In this document: positions 8,695 through 16,728 of the stretch, in pieces
How positions within the stretch are numbered: position 1 is the first letter of the stretch
Layout of the letters: each line of letters opens with the position of its first letter
DNA from: Psychromonas arctica DSM 14288
GTDB lineage: Bacteria; Pseudomonadota; Gammaproteobacteria; Enterobacterales; Psychromonadaceae
Direction: 5' to 3'
DNA length: 36,634 bases
NCBI RefSeq assembly: GCF_000482725.1
Contig: NZ_AXWP01000059.1
Coordinates: 1 to 36,634 of the forward strand
Position numbers and translations under genes: made by a program
Notes under the pieces: model-generated
Database searches by the model: none
Seen by the model: only the letters and a program-made list of their open reading frames with translations
Told to the model about the DNA's origin: nothing

Positions 8695-9330
8695 ATGTCT
8701 GCTGCTGATAAATTAATTGCAGGATACCAACGCTTTCGTGAAGGTTACTATCAAAAAAACCAAGCTCAATTATTTAAATTAGCTGAAGAAGGCCAATCCC
8801 CGAAAATAGCAATTGTGAGCTGTTCTGATTCTCGTGTTGACCCGACCATTATATTAGATTGCGAGCCCGGCGATTTATTCGTTATCCGTAACGTGGCTAA
8901 TTTAGTTCCCCCCTGTGAGGATACCGACAATTTTCACGGTACCAGTGCGGCATTAGAATTCGCCGTCACAGACCTTGAAGTTGAAAGTATTATTGTTTTA
9001 GGACACACCCAATGTGGCGGTATTAAAGCATTGATGGATAGCGCAGGGAAGAAAGTCGATAAAAGCTTTATCTCAAAGTGGATGTTACAACTAGAGCATG
9101 TTCGCGATGATATTATTGCGGATACTGAATTAAAGGATCAAGCAAGTCGCTACAGTTGTTGTGAGCAAAAAGGGGTTAAGCAATCACTAGATAATTTAAT
9201 GACGTTCCCATGGATAAAAAAACGTGTGCAAGCAGGTACATTAAAATTACACGGTTGGCGCTATGACCTTTACAGCTCTCAATTATGTGCTTTAGATGAA
9301 AAAAGCGGAGAGTTTATTCGTATCAGCTAA
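8695..9330 (+). CDS. Beta-class carbonic anhydrase
   Basis: 211 residues. Zinc ligands and catalytic dyad are all present: C43, D45 and R47 in SCSDSRVDP, then H104 and C107 in GHTQCGG. The enzyme interconverts CO2 and bicarbonate in the cytoplasm, supplying bicarbonate to carboxylases and helping pH balance. Length and motifs fit the Can/CynT group. AAGGAAAATCCT just before ATG supports the start. It is transcribed alone, divergent from a LysR regulator that probably controls it, and ends at the bidirectional hairpin at 9372-9396. I cannot tell can from cynT, so no symbol is given; there is no cyanase gene nearby. Confidence 0.95.
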   Translation: MSAADKLIAGYQRFREGYYQKNQAQLFKLAEEGQSPKIAIVSCSDSRVDPTIILDCEPGDLFVIRNVANLVPPCEDTDNFHGTSAALEFAVTDLEVESIIVLGHTQCGGIKALMDSAGKKVDKSFISKWMLQLEHVRDDIIADTELKDQASRYSCCEQKGVKQSLDNLMTFPWIKKRVQAGTLKLHGWRYDLYSSQLCALDEKSGEFIRIS

Positions 9331-9371
9331 TGCCAATAAACCTTTACTACACTGTTGGTTTTGCTTTAAAT

Positions 9372-9396
9372 AAAGAGCTGTTAATACAGCTCTTTT
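9372..9396. terminator. Bidirectional terminator
   Basis: A perfect 10-bp stem AAAGAGCTGT/ACAGCTCTTT around a TAAT loop, with T/A runs on both sides. It lies between the convergent carbonic anhydrase gene and the acidic-protein gene and serves both. Confidence 0.88.
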
Positions 9397-9439
9397 AAAA
9401 TGACGACAATGGTTTTCTGCAATAAAAGACAGACGGTTA

Positions 9440-9727
9440 TTAATCGTCGTAACCATATTCACTATCAGAGTCATAATCATCACTGCTAGTATTTATATAT
9501 AATCCGTCTTCTAACTCTTCAAAGCCGCTCGGCATTTGCACTACAAATTCATCAGCATCGACATCAAAAGTGGCAACCACTTCAGGTAACTCATCGGTCT
9601 CGACATGAATAAAACGATATTGCTCTCCTGATTGATTGGCATCTTCCCAAATAAAATCATCGGCATCTAACGTGTATTCTTCTTCTGTATCTTCATTACG
9701 AAGTGCATAAAACCCCATTAACGACAT
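9440..9727 (-). CDS. Very acidic small protein of unknown function
   Basis: 95 residues; I do not recognise a family. Thirty residues are D or E, there is no lysine, and only two arginines (positions 10 and 38), so the protein must be strongly negative. The tail (about 81-95) is almost only D, S, E, Y and G. There is no signal peptide or membrane segment, so it is probably cytoplasmic. A good AAGGAG site lies about 6 bases before ATG, which supports a real gene and this start. It stands alone between two terminator-like or empty spacers. Similar charge is seen in DNA-mimic proteins and in some chaperone or ribosome partners, but there is no direct evidence for either. Confidence 0.8.
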   Translation of the reverse strand: MSLMGFYALRNEDTEEEYTLDADDFIWEDANQSGEQYRFIHVETDELPEVVATFDVDADEFVVQMPSGFEELEDGLYINTSSDDYDSDSEYGYDD

Positions 9728-9971
9728 AACTACTCCTTCTTAAATTAACAACTCTTTTAAAATAAACTAACAATACTAAATGGCAATTTTATGGCACTAA
9801 TATCAACTATCATGCTTACCATTCATTAAAGTATTCCGTGCGCTACATTTTGTCAAAACCCAATTAGGATTAAATTAAACCTGACATGTCATTTATATAC
9901 AATATTCAATAAATTAACTGATTTGGAACGTTTGTTTTGTTAAAAACTTAAGTCTCCGTTCATCTCATCAG

Positions 9972-10388
9972 TTAATCCGTCACCTTCCCTCTCAGCGCTT
10001 TATTATTACCAACTCGTTTCTTATCATCAACACGACGCTTTTTAGCATTGCGAGATGGCTTAGTTGCTTTTCGTGATTTTTGGATCTTCACTGCACTCAA
10101 AATAAGTTCTTTTAATCTTACTAACGCTTCTTCTCTATTTTTTTCCTGAGTACGATGTACCTGTGCTTTTAATATAATAACGCCATCTTCAGTCACACGA
10201 TGATCAGATAATGCTAACAAACGCTGTTTATAAAAATCAGGCAAAGTAGAGCTTTTAATATCAAAACGTAAATGTATTGCCGAGTTAACTTTATTAACAT
10301 TTTGTCCACCAGCACCTTGTGCTCTAATGGCCGTTAATTGTAATTGCCAGTCTGCAATTTCTACTCCAGCAGATATTTGTAATGACAT
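9972..10388 (-). CDS. arfB: Alternative ribosome-rescue factor ArfB (YaeJ)
   Basis: 138 residues. The catalytic GGQ lies at 27-29 within AIRAQGAGGQNVNKVNSAIH, followed by LRFDIKSS, as in E. coli ArfB. The basic C-terminal tail (from about residue 105, ending NKALRGKVTD) is the part that enters the empty mRNA channel of stalled ribosomes. ArfB hydrolyses peptidyl-tRNA on ribosomes stuck at the end of broken mRNA. Its ATG shares a base with the stop codon of the upstream DTW-domain gene, so the two are co-transcribed and probably translationally coupled. Both act on the translation machinery. Confidence 0.94.
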   Translation of the reverse strand: MSLQISAGVEIADWQLQLTAIRAQGAGGQNVNKVNSAIHLRFDIKSSTLPDFYKQRLLALSDHRVTEDGVIILKAQVHRTQEKNREEALVRLKELILSAVKIQKSRKATKPSRNAKKRRVDDKKRVGNNKALRGKVTD

Positions 10389-11005
10389 TACACATTTTCT
10401 CCTTTACTTGGGTCTAAATAATGCTTTTGATAGATCTCTGCAGGCATACTCGCAATTTGAAAATCGATCATTTTATTAAATGAATTTAATAAGGGAGTAA
10501 ATTTATTTTCATCATTTTCTAACTCTGATAATAAATAATACCCAGCTTCCACAGTGGATAAACCATCTTCTCGGGGTGACTTTCTAATACGATAAGTACT
10601 TTTCCCTGCGACATTAATCATCACTTTAGGCAAAGCTTGTAAAAAAGGGTTATTCATCAAAAGCTTATAAGCTTTTTTCCAACTTCCATCTAGTAGTATA
10701 AACTGCGTATTCACATCTATTTGCTGACTTTCCTGTAATGTTGGCAGCGAAAGAGCTTGATCATCAGGAAAGACTAAAAAAGTATTATCAAGATCAAAGT
10801 CAGTGGGGTCAAACAGATCACCCGTGCTCAGTTTTACTCGCGATAAAGATAAGTCTAAAATTCGAGCTGTTCCAATGGCTTTATTTTGCTCACTTGGGTC
10901 TTGCAAAATATGCAAAAAGTGTTGATTATCAAGCGCACAAATAGAGGCACAAATACACGCAGACAATGCTTTATTGCATTGACAGCAAATTGCTCTTTTA
11001 CTCAT
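10388..11005 (-). CDS. DTW-domain protein, probable tRNA aminocarboxypropyltransferase
   Basis: 205 residues. The N-terminus has the paired cysteines of the family (C7-x2-C10 and C17-x-C19), likely zinc-binding, and the DTW-type motif appears as DGSW at 106-109 in FILLDGSWKKAYKL. DTW proteins such as E. coli TapT transfer the aminocarboxypropyl group of SAM to uridine in tRNA (acp3U). This protein is shorter than TapT and lacks some of its surrounding sequence, so the exact substrate is uncertain. It overlaps arfB by one base and is divergent from the rhombosortase gene. Confidence 0.85.
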   Translation of the reverse strand: MSKRAICCQCNKALSACICASICALDNQHFLHILQDPSEQNKAIGTARILDLSLSRVKLSTGDLFDPTDFDLDNTFLVFPDDQALSLPTLQESQQIDVNTQFILLDGSWKKAYKLLMNNPFLQALPKVMINVAGKSTYRIRKSPREDGLSTVEAGYYLLSELENDENKFTPLLNSFNKMIDFQIASMPAEIYQKHYLDPSKGENV

Positions 11006-11037
11006 TTAATGTTTCAACTTCTTTTAAGGTTTTATTA

Positions 11038-11646
11038 ATGCGTTCAGTCTTGTTTAACAACGCTATTATTTTGACACTCTGCTTGTTGGTCTTTTTTTTA
11101 CAACCAGATAGCCATCAATGGTTTGCATATTATCACAGCGGCATTGAAAAGGGCCAATGGTGGCGTTTACTAACGGCACATATTTGCCACACGAACGGTT
11201 ACCACTTTTTACTTAACGCTGTTGGGTTAGTGGTAGTGAGTACTTTATTTTTAGAAACGTTTAAAAAAATCTCTTTGTTAGCAGCATCGCTCTTTAGCGC
11301 CCTTTTTATTAGTACCTGCTTATTTTTATTAGAACCGGACTTACAATGGTATGTAGGTTTATCAGGGGTATTGCATGCAATATTTGCAATCGGGGTTTGC
11401 GATGAATTAAAAAAAGCAGACAAATGGGGCCTTATTTTGGCGGTAGGCTTTCTAATTAAAATTGCCTTTGAACAGTTCAACGGCCCTTCACTTATGACCG
11501 AATCATTAATTGCCGCCACAGTATTAGTAAATGCTCACTTGTATGGCGCGATTGCAGGCATTCTATATTTTTTAATGATGCCGTTCTGGAAAAAATGCTC
11601 ATTACGGCAAAATAATGCTAAAAATAGTGTTAAAAGTAACAAATAA
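11038..11646 (+). CDS. rrtA: Rhombosortase (rhomboid-type GlyGly-CTERM protease)
   Basis: 202 residues from ATG 11038, which has AAGG 10 bases upstream; frames starting earlier overlap the DTW gene and lack family sequence. About six membrane helices are visible. The serine sits at S109 in GLSGVLH, the histidine at H167 in AHLYG, and the HICHTNGYH segment (48-56) matches the rhomboid oxyanion region. The short one-domain form with this serine motif is typical of rhombosortase, which cleaves C-terminal GlyGly-CTERM tails of secreted proteins in marine gammaproteobacteria. No substrate with such a tail is encoded in this window. A plain rhomboid protease remains possible. Confidence 0.8.
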   Translation: MRSVLFNNAIILTLCLLVFFLQPDSHQWFAYYHSGIEKGQWWRLLTAHICHTNGYHFLLNAVGLVVVSTLFLETFKKISLLAASLFSALFISTCLFLLEPDLQWYVGLSGVLHAIFAIGVCDELKKADKWGLILAVGFLIKIAFEQFNGPSLMTESLIAATVLVNAHLYGAIAGILYFLMMPFWKKCSLRQNNAKNSVKSNK

Positions 11647-11672
11647 TAGGCAAACAATAATAAGAAAATAAA

Positions 11673-11735
11673 AGCGATAAGCGAAAACCTTTGCTTAGCA
11701 GAATGGCGTTATCATTATCTATGCTAATTATCGCT
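11673..11735. terminator. Possible terminator between rhombosortase and flgL
   Basis: AGCGATAA (11673-11680) and TTATCGCT (11728-11735) form an 8-bp long-range stem in the 95-base gap between these convergent genes. The loop is long and the flanking T-runs are poor, so termination is only a guess. Confidence 0.3.
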
Positions 11736-11741
11736 CAAATT

Positions 11742-13247
11742 TTATATCAAGTTAAACAAACTTAGTTGTTGTAGCTGTACGTAGGTTTTTTGAGAAACCT
11801 CTAACATACTATATTGTTCTTGATATTCACTGATCGCCGCCGCCATATCTAAGTCTTCTAAACTGGATAACGTAGTCTGAGCGGTCAAGTTAAAGTCCAA
11901 TGTTGACTCACGTTGATTATCAATGGTTCTTAATCGAGCGCCCACTGAGCTTTGTGTACTCATTACGTTATCCATCGCACCATCAATTTGTAACAATGAA
12001 TTGCTGAATGCACTATTACGTGCAGCCTCAGCCGTTTTATCGGTACCAGGGATGCGTAAAGCATCAATAGAGTTCTGTAGCGTTGCAAAAATATCTTTTT
12101 CTTCACTTTGGCGTAACGTAAAAGAATCCTCAGCAACTACATCTCCTTTAAGCTCAGTTTTAATGCCGTTGAATGTAATCGCTTTACCGTCTTCATAGGG
12201 TGTTGGTTCTACAAACTTGGTTAGCGCGTAACTATCACTATCATCAGGAAGACCATTAACTTCAAATTTGATACCGTTTATTTCAAAGTCTTGCGCTTCG
12301 CTATATTCATTGACAGCAGTTGCATTATAAGTTTTTAACGGAGTCGGTTGCTCATCATTAAGGGTAACATTGTAAATATTAGAACCCACCGAAGTTTCTA
12401 CAAACTTAATGTCATAAGAGATATTCACATCAGGATCAACAGTTGAAATATCTGGATCAGTTAAGTCAATACTGTTAATTTTAATCGTAGCGCTGCCCGA
12501 GACAGCATTCTCTTTTAATCCATAAACAGAATACTCAGGAACGCCTGCATTATCCGAAATTGAAATGGTATAATCTTGATCTAAGAAACCACGCGCAGCG
12601 TTTGCATCTATGACATTACCTGAGCTGAGCACTCCCCCCCCTGTATTATCGCCACCAACTTCAGAAACAAAAGTACCATTGCCTTCAGCGATATTCATAA
12701 AAACACTAGATCCAGAATCATTACCTTGAATCGATACTCCAGAGCCTACTCTATAGTCTCGTTCACCACTGTCTCCATGATATATAACTTCACCAAACTC
12801 ATTTTTTTGAAAAGGTTGCGTGTTCACGTCAAAGCCTGCGAAGATATATTGGCTATTACCATCTTTGGTATTAGCAACCCCCATCAACTCATCACGTAAA
12901 TTTTCAAGCTCAACGGCAATAGCTTCTCGATTTGCCTCATTCATAGTGCCATTACTACCACTCACCATCAATTCGCGTGTTCTTTGCAAAATATTAGTAC
13001 TTTGCGTTAATGCGGTATCGACCAACTTGTTAGCGGACTCGGCCATTTGCCCATTTTCAATGAATTGTTCGCCTACGGAAATATCTTGCTTTAAGCGTTG
13101 TATGGTGGCAATAGCAACTGGATCATCACTACCATGAATAACCCGTTTTTGGCTCGCCATATGCAGATTTTGGTCACTTAACTTAGATTGTTGTGACATT
13201 AATGAACTAGTATTACGCATAAAAAGCATTTGTGATGAAATTCGCAT
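11742..13247 (-). CDS. flgL: Flagellar hook-filament junction protein FlgL (HAP3)
   Basis: 501 residues. The flagellin-like N-terminus (MRISSQMLFMRNTSSLMSQQ, then KRVIHGSDDPVAIATIQRL) and the C-terminal helix (AISEYQEQYSMLEVSQKTYV) flank a central region of about 250 residues rich in D, N, S, T and V. FlgL sits with FlgK between hook and filament. The E. coli protein is about 317 residues, so the middle, surface-exposed part is greatly enlarged. It is separated from flgK by 272 bases and has its own sigma54-type promoter at 13300-13314. Flagellins would usually follow downstream; here a convergent rhombosortase gene does. Confidence 0.95.
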   Translation of the reverse strand: MRISSQMLFMRNTSSLMSQQSKLSDQNLHMASQKRVIHGSDDPVAIATIQRLKQDISVGEQFIENGQMAESANKLVDTALTQSTNILQRTRELMVSGSNGTMNEANREAIAVELENLRDELMGVANTKDGNSQYIFAGFDVNTQPFQKNEFGEVIYHGDSGERDYRVGSGVSIQGNDSGSSVFMNIAEGNGTFVSEVGGDNTGGGVLSSGNVIDANAARGFLDQDYTISISDNAGVPEYSVYGLKENAVSGSATIKINSIDLTDPDISTVDPDVNISYDIKFVETSVGSNIYNVTLNDEQPTPLKTYNATAVNEYSEAQDFEINGIKFEVNGLPDDSDSYALTKFVEPTPYEDGKAITFNGIKTELKGDVVAEDSFTLRQSEEKDIFATLQNSIDALRIPGTDKTAEAARNSAFSNSLLQIDGAMDNVMSTQSSVGARLRTIDNQRESTLDFNLTAQTTLSSLEDLDMAAAISEYQEQYSMLEVSQKTYVQLQQLSLFNLI

Positions 13248-13299
13248 ACAGCCTCTCTGATTTCCTTTTGAGCTTTACGCTCACCTATTTAATTAAAAT

Positions 13300-13314
13300 G
13301 CAAAAATCACGCCA
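13300..13314 (-). promoter_or_regulatory. Sigma54 promoter of flgL
   Basis: On the minus strand TGGCGTGATTTTTGC: the GG and GC elements have the exact -24/-12 spacing. Transcription would start near 13288, about 40 bases before the flgL ATG. The same geometry is found before flgJ, flgF and flgB. Confidence 0.72.
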
Positions 13315-13475
13315 GAATAGCAATAAAAACTTAAAAAAAGTAAAGAGGGTAATTTAATGATTATACGAAGGATTAAAAAGGATCACCGTATAAATAACGG
13401 ATACTGCTACTTTGAAAAGAGTTAAAAAATAAAGTTACCTTTTAAAGAACGGCTTCAAATAGACTATATTAGCAC

Positions 13476-13511
13476 TATCATCCAATATGCAAAAACAGCA
13501 CTTGGATGATA
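13476..13511. repeat. Hairpin between flgK and flgL
   Basis: A perfect 10-bp inverted repeat, TATCATCCAA (13476-13485) with TTGGATGATA (13502-13511), and a 16-base loop, starting 8 bases after the flgK stop. There is no T-run, so it could be a weak terminator or a 3' end stabiliser for the flgJK message rather than a classical terminator. Confidence 0.6.
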
Positions 13512-13519
13512 ACGAGATA

Positions 13520-15535
13520 TTATCGTGCCGCCTGTAAAATAGTGTCAAATAATTCACTGGCAATGGTGATAACACGTGCAGCTGCGCTATAGTGTTGTTG
13601 ATACATTAGTAGGTTTGCAGCTTCTTCATCCATATTAACTCCACTCACCGATTGAATACGTTCAAAAGATTGATTTTTTAATATTGCTGAAGATTGCATC
13701 GCCACATCGGCGTTTGCTGTTTTAGCACCAATTTCAGAAATCATTTCACTATAAACATCTTGAAAGGTCGATTTGCCGTCATTCATTATTTTAGTATTTT
13801 GCAGATCAGACATGGCTAAAATATTTCGATTATCACCTTCGCCTGTTTCATTATAATTTAATGTAATCTCATCACCAGCAACGGCTATACCTTTTTCCAT
13901 TTCTACCTTAACGCCACCAAATTCAAGTGTAGCTTTACCTGTTAAGGCGTTAATTGGAGCTGTTAACTCTGTATTGTTAATTTGATTATCATTTTTATCA
14001 AAAATATTATAAGCAACTTGGCTAGTAGTTGTATTCACTGATATTTTAATCGTTACTGGACTATCTTCATCCATATAGTTAGTGTCACCTTTATCAACAA
14101 TGTCACTTACATGAAATGTTGCAGTACCAGTATTGGTATCACTAACTACCGCTTTAATTTCAGCGTCTGCAACGGCTACTTTTGTAGGGTCTGTCTCATC
14201 TAAACTTGCTTGCTGAGCGCCTAATCGCGTTGGACGTAGGGTAAATTCTTTTCCGGCCTGTAATGGCTCTGAAGTTGAAATTGAATCGATTCCAATGCTA
14301 ATGCCTGCCCCAGGAATTTCAATACGCTGTCCAGTAGATGAATTACCGATTATCGTCTCCTTCGCACCCGTCGTATTGTTAGTCACTTCGAATGTAATGT
14401 CTCCTGTCCCAGTATCATAACTATCTACTATTAACGTAAATTCATCGGCAGATAATTCGCTTAAATCATCAATACGTACACTTAATGTAGCTTCACCTTT
14501 GCCATCAGCATGACTTAATACACGGCTTTTCATTGCCTGATCACTATTAATATCATTAAATAGTGCTGCACCAATCTCGCCGTCTAAGGTTTGACCTTGC
14601 TTTTGCTGTTCATTGATAGCGTGTGTTAAGCCAATCACATTCTGACCTAACTGATTAAAGGCACGCTCTATTTCATTTTCACGGGCTTCAAACAACGCAC
14701 TGACTTTACCACCAAACTTACTACCATCAACCTGTGATGTTTTACCCTTATGGCTTAATGCGAGTTCTTTTCGAGCGGGATCTGGGTCGCCGTTCACCGC
14801 AACAATAGATTGAGAATGAACTCCCATCACTAAACCTTGTCCGCTACCAATAAAAATATTCACCATATCATTATCTGCTTCAAGCACGGAGACATTAACG
14901 TATTCACTTAAGGCAGTAATTGCCTGATTCCGTCTGTCCAATAAATCATTGGCGTCACCACCGCTATTCGAACCAGATACGGCAAGAATACGACCATTTA
15001 ATGTCGCGATATTGTCAGCGAGTTCAGTGATCGCCGCTGCAGAATTCTCAATATCATTATTAACACCACTGTAGTGAGTTTCTAGTTGTTGATACAGAGT
15101 ATTGTATTGATTGATCATATTCGATGCATCCTCAAGGAATACAGAGCGAGTCTCTATTGTATTCGGATGATCTGCGACATCACCTAATGCAGAAAATAAA
15201 CTAAGAACAGACTTAGTGACAGAGGTACTTTCGTTAGAGAGTAATTTATCTAACTGGCTGGCTTGCGTATAACTCACTTCGTTATAAGCGTGAGCCGAGG
15301 TATTAATAATATTTTCTTTAAATGCAAATTGATCATAGGCACGGTCAATTCCGTTGATAATAGAACCATTTCCAATGAAGTTGGTACCTAATTTTTGTGC
15401 CTGTGCGCTGGTAACGTCAACAGTTTGACGAGAGTAGCCTTCCGTACTCACATTACTAATATTGTGACTGGTAGTAGCTAGACTTGCTTGTGAAGAATAG
15501 ATCCCCGACAGTCCAATTTGAAATAAATCAGCCAT
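13520..15535 (-). CDS. flgK: Flagellar hook-associated protein FlgK (HAP1)
   Basis: 671 residues from the ATG giving MADLFQIGLSGIYSSQASLA, the family start, which has GGGAG upstream. The longer frame adds seven unrelated residues. The first about 200 residues (HNISNVSTEGYSRQ) and the C-terminus (SGVNMDEEAANLLMYQQHYS, ending in a FDTILQAAR-like helix) are conserved; the middle is enlarged compared with E. coli (547 residues). FlgK forms the first junction ring between hook and filament and is exported through FlgN (encoded at 28341). Its start codon overlaps the flgJ stop (ATGGCTGA), so the two genes are translationally coupled. Confidence 0.95.
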   Translation of the reverse strand: MADLFQIGLSGIYSSQASLATTSHNISNVSTEGYSRQTVDVTSAQAQKLGTNFIGNGSIINGIDRAYDQFAFKENIINTSAHAYNEVSYTQASQLDKLLSNESTSVTKSVLSLFSALGDVADHPNTIETRSVFLEDASNMINQYNTLYQQLETHYSGVNNDIENSAAAITELADNIATLNGRILAVSGSNSGGDANDLLDRRNQAITALSEYVNVSVLEADNDMVNIFIGSGQGLVMGVHSQSIVAVNGDPDPARKELALSHKGKTSQVDGSKFGGKVSALFEARENEIERAFNQLGQNVIGLTHAINEQQKQGQTLDGEIGAALFNDINSDQAMKSRVLSHADGKGEATLSVRIDDLSELSADEFTLIVDSYDTGTGDITFEVTNNTTGAKETIIGNSSTGQRIEIPGAGISIGIDSISTSEPLQAGKEFTLRPTRLGAQQASLDETDPTKVAVADAEIKAVVSDTNTGTATFHVSDIVDKGDTNYMDEDSPVTIKISVNTTTSQVAYNIFDKNDNQINNTELTAPINALTGKATLEFGGVKVEMEKGIAVAGDEITLNYNETGEGDNRNILAMSDLQNTKIMNDGKSTFQDVYSEMISEIGAKTANADVAMQSSAILKNQSFERIQSVSGVNMDEEAANLLMYQQHYSAAARVITIASELFDTILQAAR

Positions 15536-16550
15536 TGTTATTATCTCCCGCAACAACCGATTGGAAGTTATCGCTGTTCATAATCGCTTTAATTTTATCT
15601 GCATATTGAGGATCGGTTGCATAACCCGCTTGTTGTAACTCTTCAATATAACGATCCGCGTTATCACCTTGCTGCAAAGCTTGCTCGTAGCGTTTATTGT
15701 TACTAATGAAATTCGTATAATCTTTAAAACTTTCATGTAGATTTTCGTAAACTCGAAAATTAGAACGACGCTGTACACCAACACCATCTTCAACCTCTAG
15801 ACTGCTTTTATTAACGCTTTCCCCCTGCCAACTATTGTGAGATTTAATATTAAACAGATTGAAACTACTTTGCTGATTGGCAGTTTGCAGCACTTTTTTA
15901 CCCCACCCGGTTTCCAATGCCGATTGAGCGACCAAAACTTCAGGTGAAATGCCTAAAGACTTAGCTGCTTTTTGCGCATAGGGTAACAATGTGGCAATAA
16001 AGGAAGATGGTGAACTAAAGTCAACTTTCTGTGCGCTAGCATTCGTATTAACATCATCAGAACTCTCCACTTTATGTTGCAATGCACTATCATTGATTTT
16101 TGTTTGCAATGAGGCTTGTAATTGATCCGGCTTTTTAAAGTCAGTAGTGTTTTCTTTTGTAGTTAAACTCATCATTTCAGGCTCTTGTTCAGGCATCATT
16201 AGTTGTTCCTGTGGCACTGACTGAGGTCGTACTATCGATGTTGGGTCTAACTGCCTAACTAACGCATCAGCCAGCCCTAGCGAACCATGACGACTGATAT
16301 CAACGGCTAACTGCTTATCTTGCATATCCGTATAAAATTTTGTTTGTTGGTTATTAAAAGGGCTTTCGGTTTCAAAGGCAGCATTAGCTTCACGCATCGA
16401 CTTAATTAACATCGAAGCAAACATTGACTCAAATTGATTCGCCACTTCACGGATCGTTTCTTTGTCATTAGTCTTGGTTTTTTGACGCAACTGCTCCAGC
16501 CCTTGTAGATCAAAGTAGTTACTTGCCTGTGTTACTGTTTGATTGCCCAT
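15528..16550 (-). CDS. flgJ: Flagellar rod-cap protein / peptidoglycan hydrolase FlgJ
   Basis: 340 residues from ATG 16550 (AAAAGGGG six bases before it; an in-frame TTG two codons earlier is less likely). An N-terminal rod-capping domain (about 15-105, with ANQFESMFASMLIKSMREAN) is joined by a variable linker to a C-terminal glucosaminidase domain (about 190-335, with VLVAQSALETGWGKKVL). FlgJ caps the growing rod in the periplasm and opens the peptidoglycan. This two-domain form is usual in gammaproteobacteria. In most relatives flgJ directly follows flgI; here a divergent antiporter gene intervenes, and flgJ has its own sigma54 promoter. Confidence 0.95.
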   Translation of the reverse strand: MGNQTVTQASNYFDLQGLEQLRQKTKTNDKETIREVANQFESMFASMLIKSMREANAAFETESPFNNQQTKFYTDMQDKQLAVDISRHGSLGLADALVRQLDPTSIVRPQSVPQEQLMMPEQEPEMMSLTTKENTTDFKKPDQLQASLQTKINDSALQHKVESSDDVNTNASAQKVDFSSPSSFIATLLPYAQKAAKSLGISPEVLVAQSALETGWGKKVLQTANQQSSFNLFNIKSHNSWQGESVNKSSLEVEDGVGVQRRSNFRVYENLHESFKDYTNFISNNKRYEQALQQGDNADRYIEELQQAGYATDPQYADKIKAIMNSDNFQSVVAGDNNNG

Positions 16551-16584
16551 TAACAACCCCTTTTATTACCATTACATTGATAAA

Positions 16585-16599
16585 GCAAAATAGATGCCA
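16585..16599 (-). promoter_or_regulatory. Sigma54 promoter of flgJK
   Basis: On the minus strand TGGCATCTATTTTGC has the -24 GG and -12 GC at exact spacing; predicted start near 16573, about 23 bases before the flgJ ATG. It lies in the divergent spacer with the antiporter gene and gives flgJK transcription independent of flgFGHI. Confidence 0.75.
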
Positions 16600-16728
16600 A
16601 CACTTCAGTATCGAACTATAACTGGCTGTTTTCTGATTAATAATAAAAATGAGGTGAGTTTTCTCAGCAAAGTACTGTCGCATCACGTAGAATGCCTGCG
16701 ATTTTTACCCTACCCACAAGGAATTATT

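Noticed and set aside
9292-9483. 63-codon minus-strand frame across the carbonic anhydrase end
   Set aside because: It covers the bidirectional terminator and the start of another gene's 3' end; no ribosome site.
16594-16728. 45-codon upstream extension of the antiporter gene
   Set aside because: Hydrophilic, without a ribosome site, and overlapping the flgJ promoter; ATG 16729 has AAGGAA in front.
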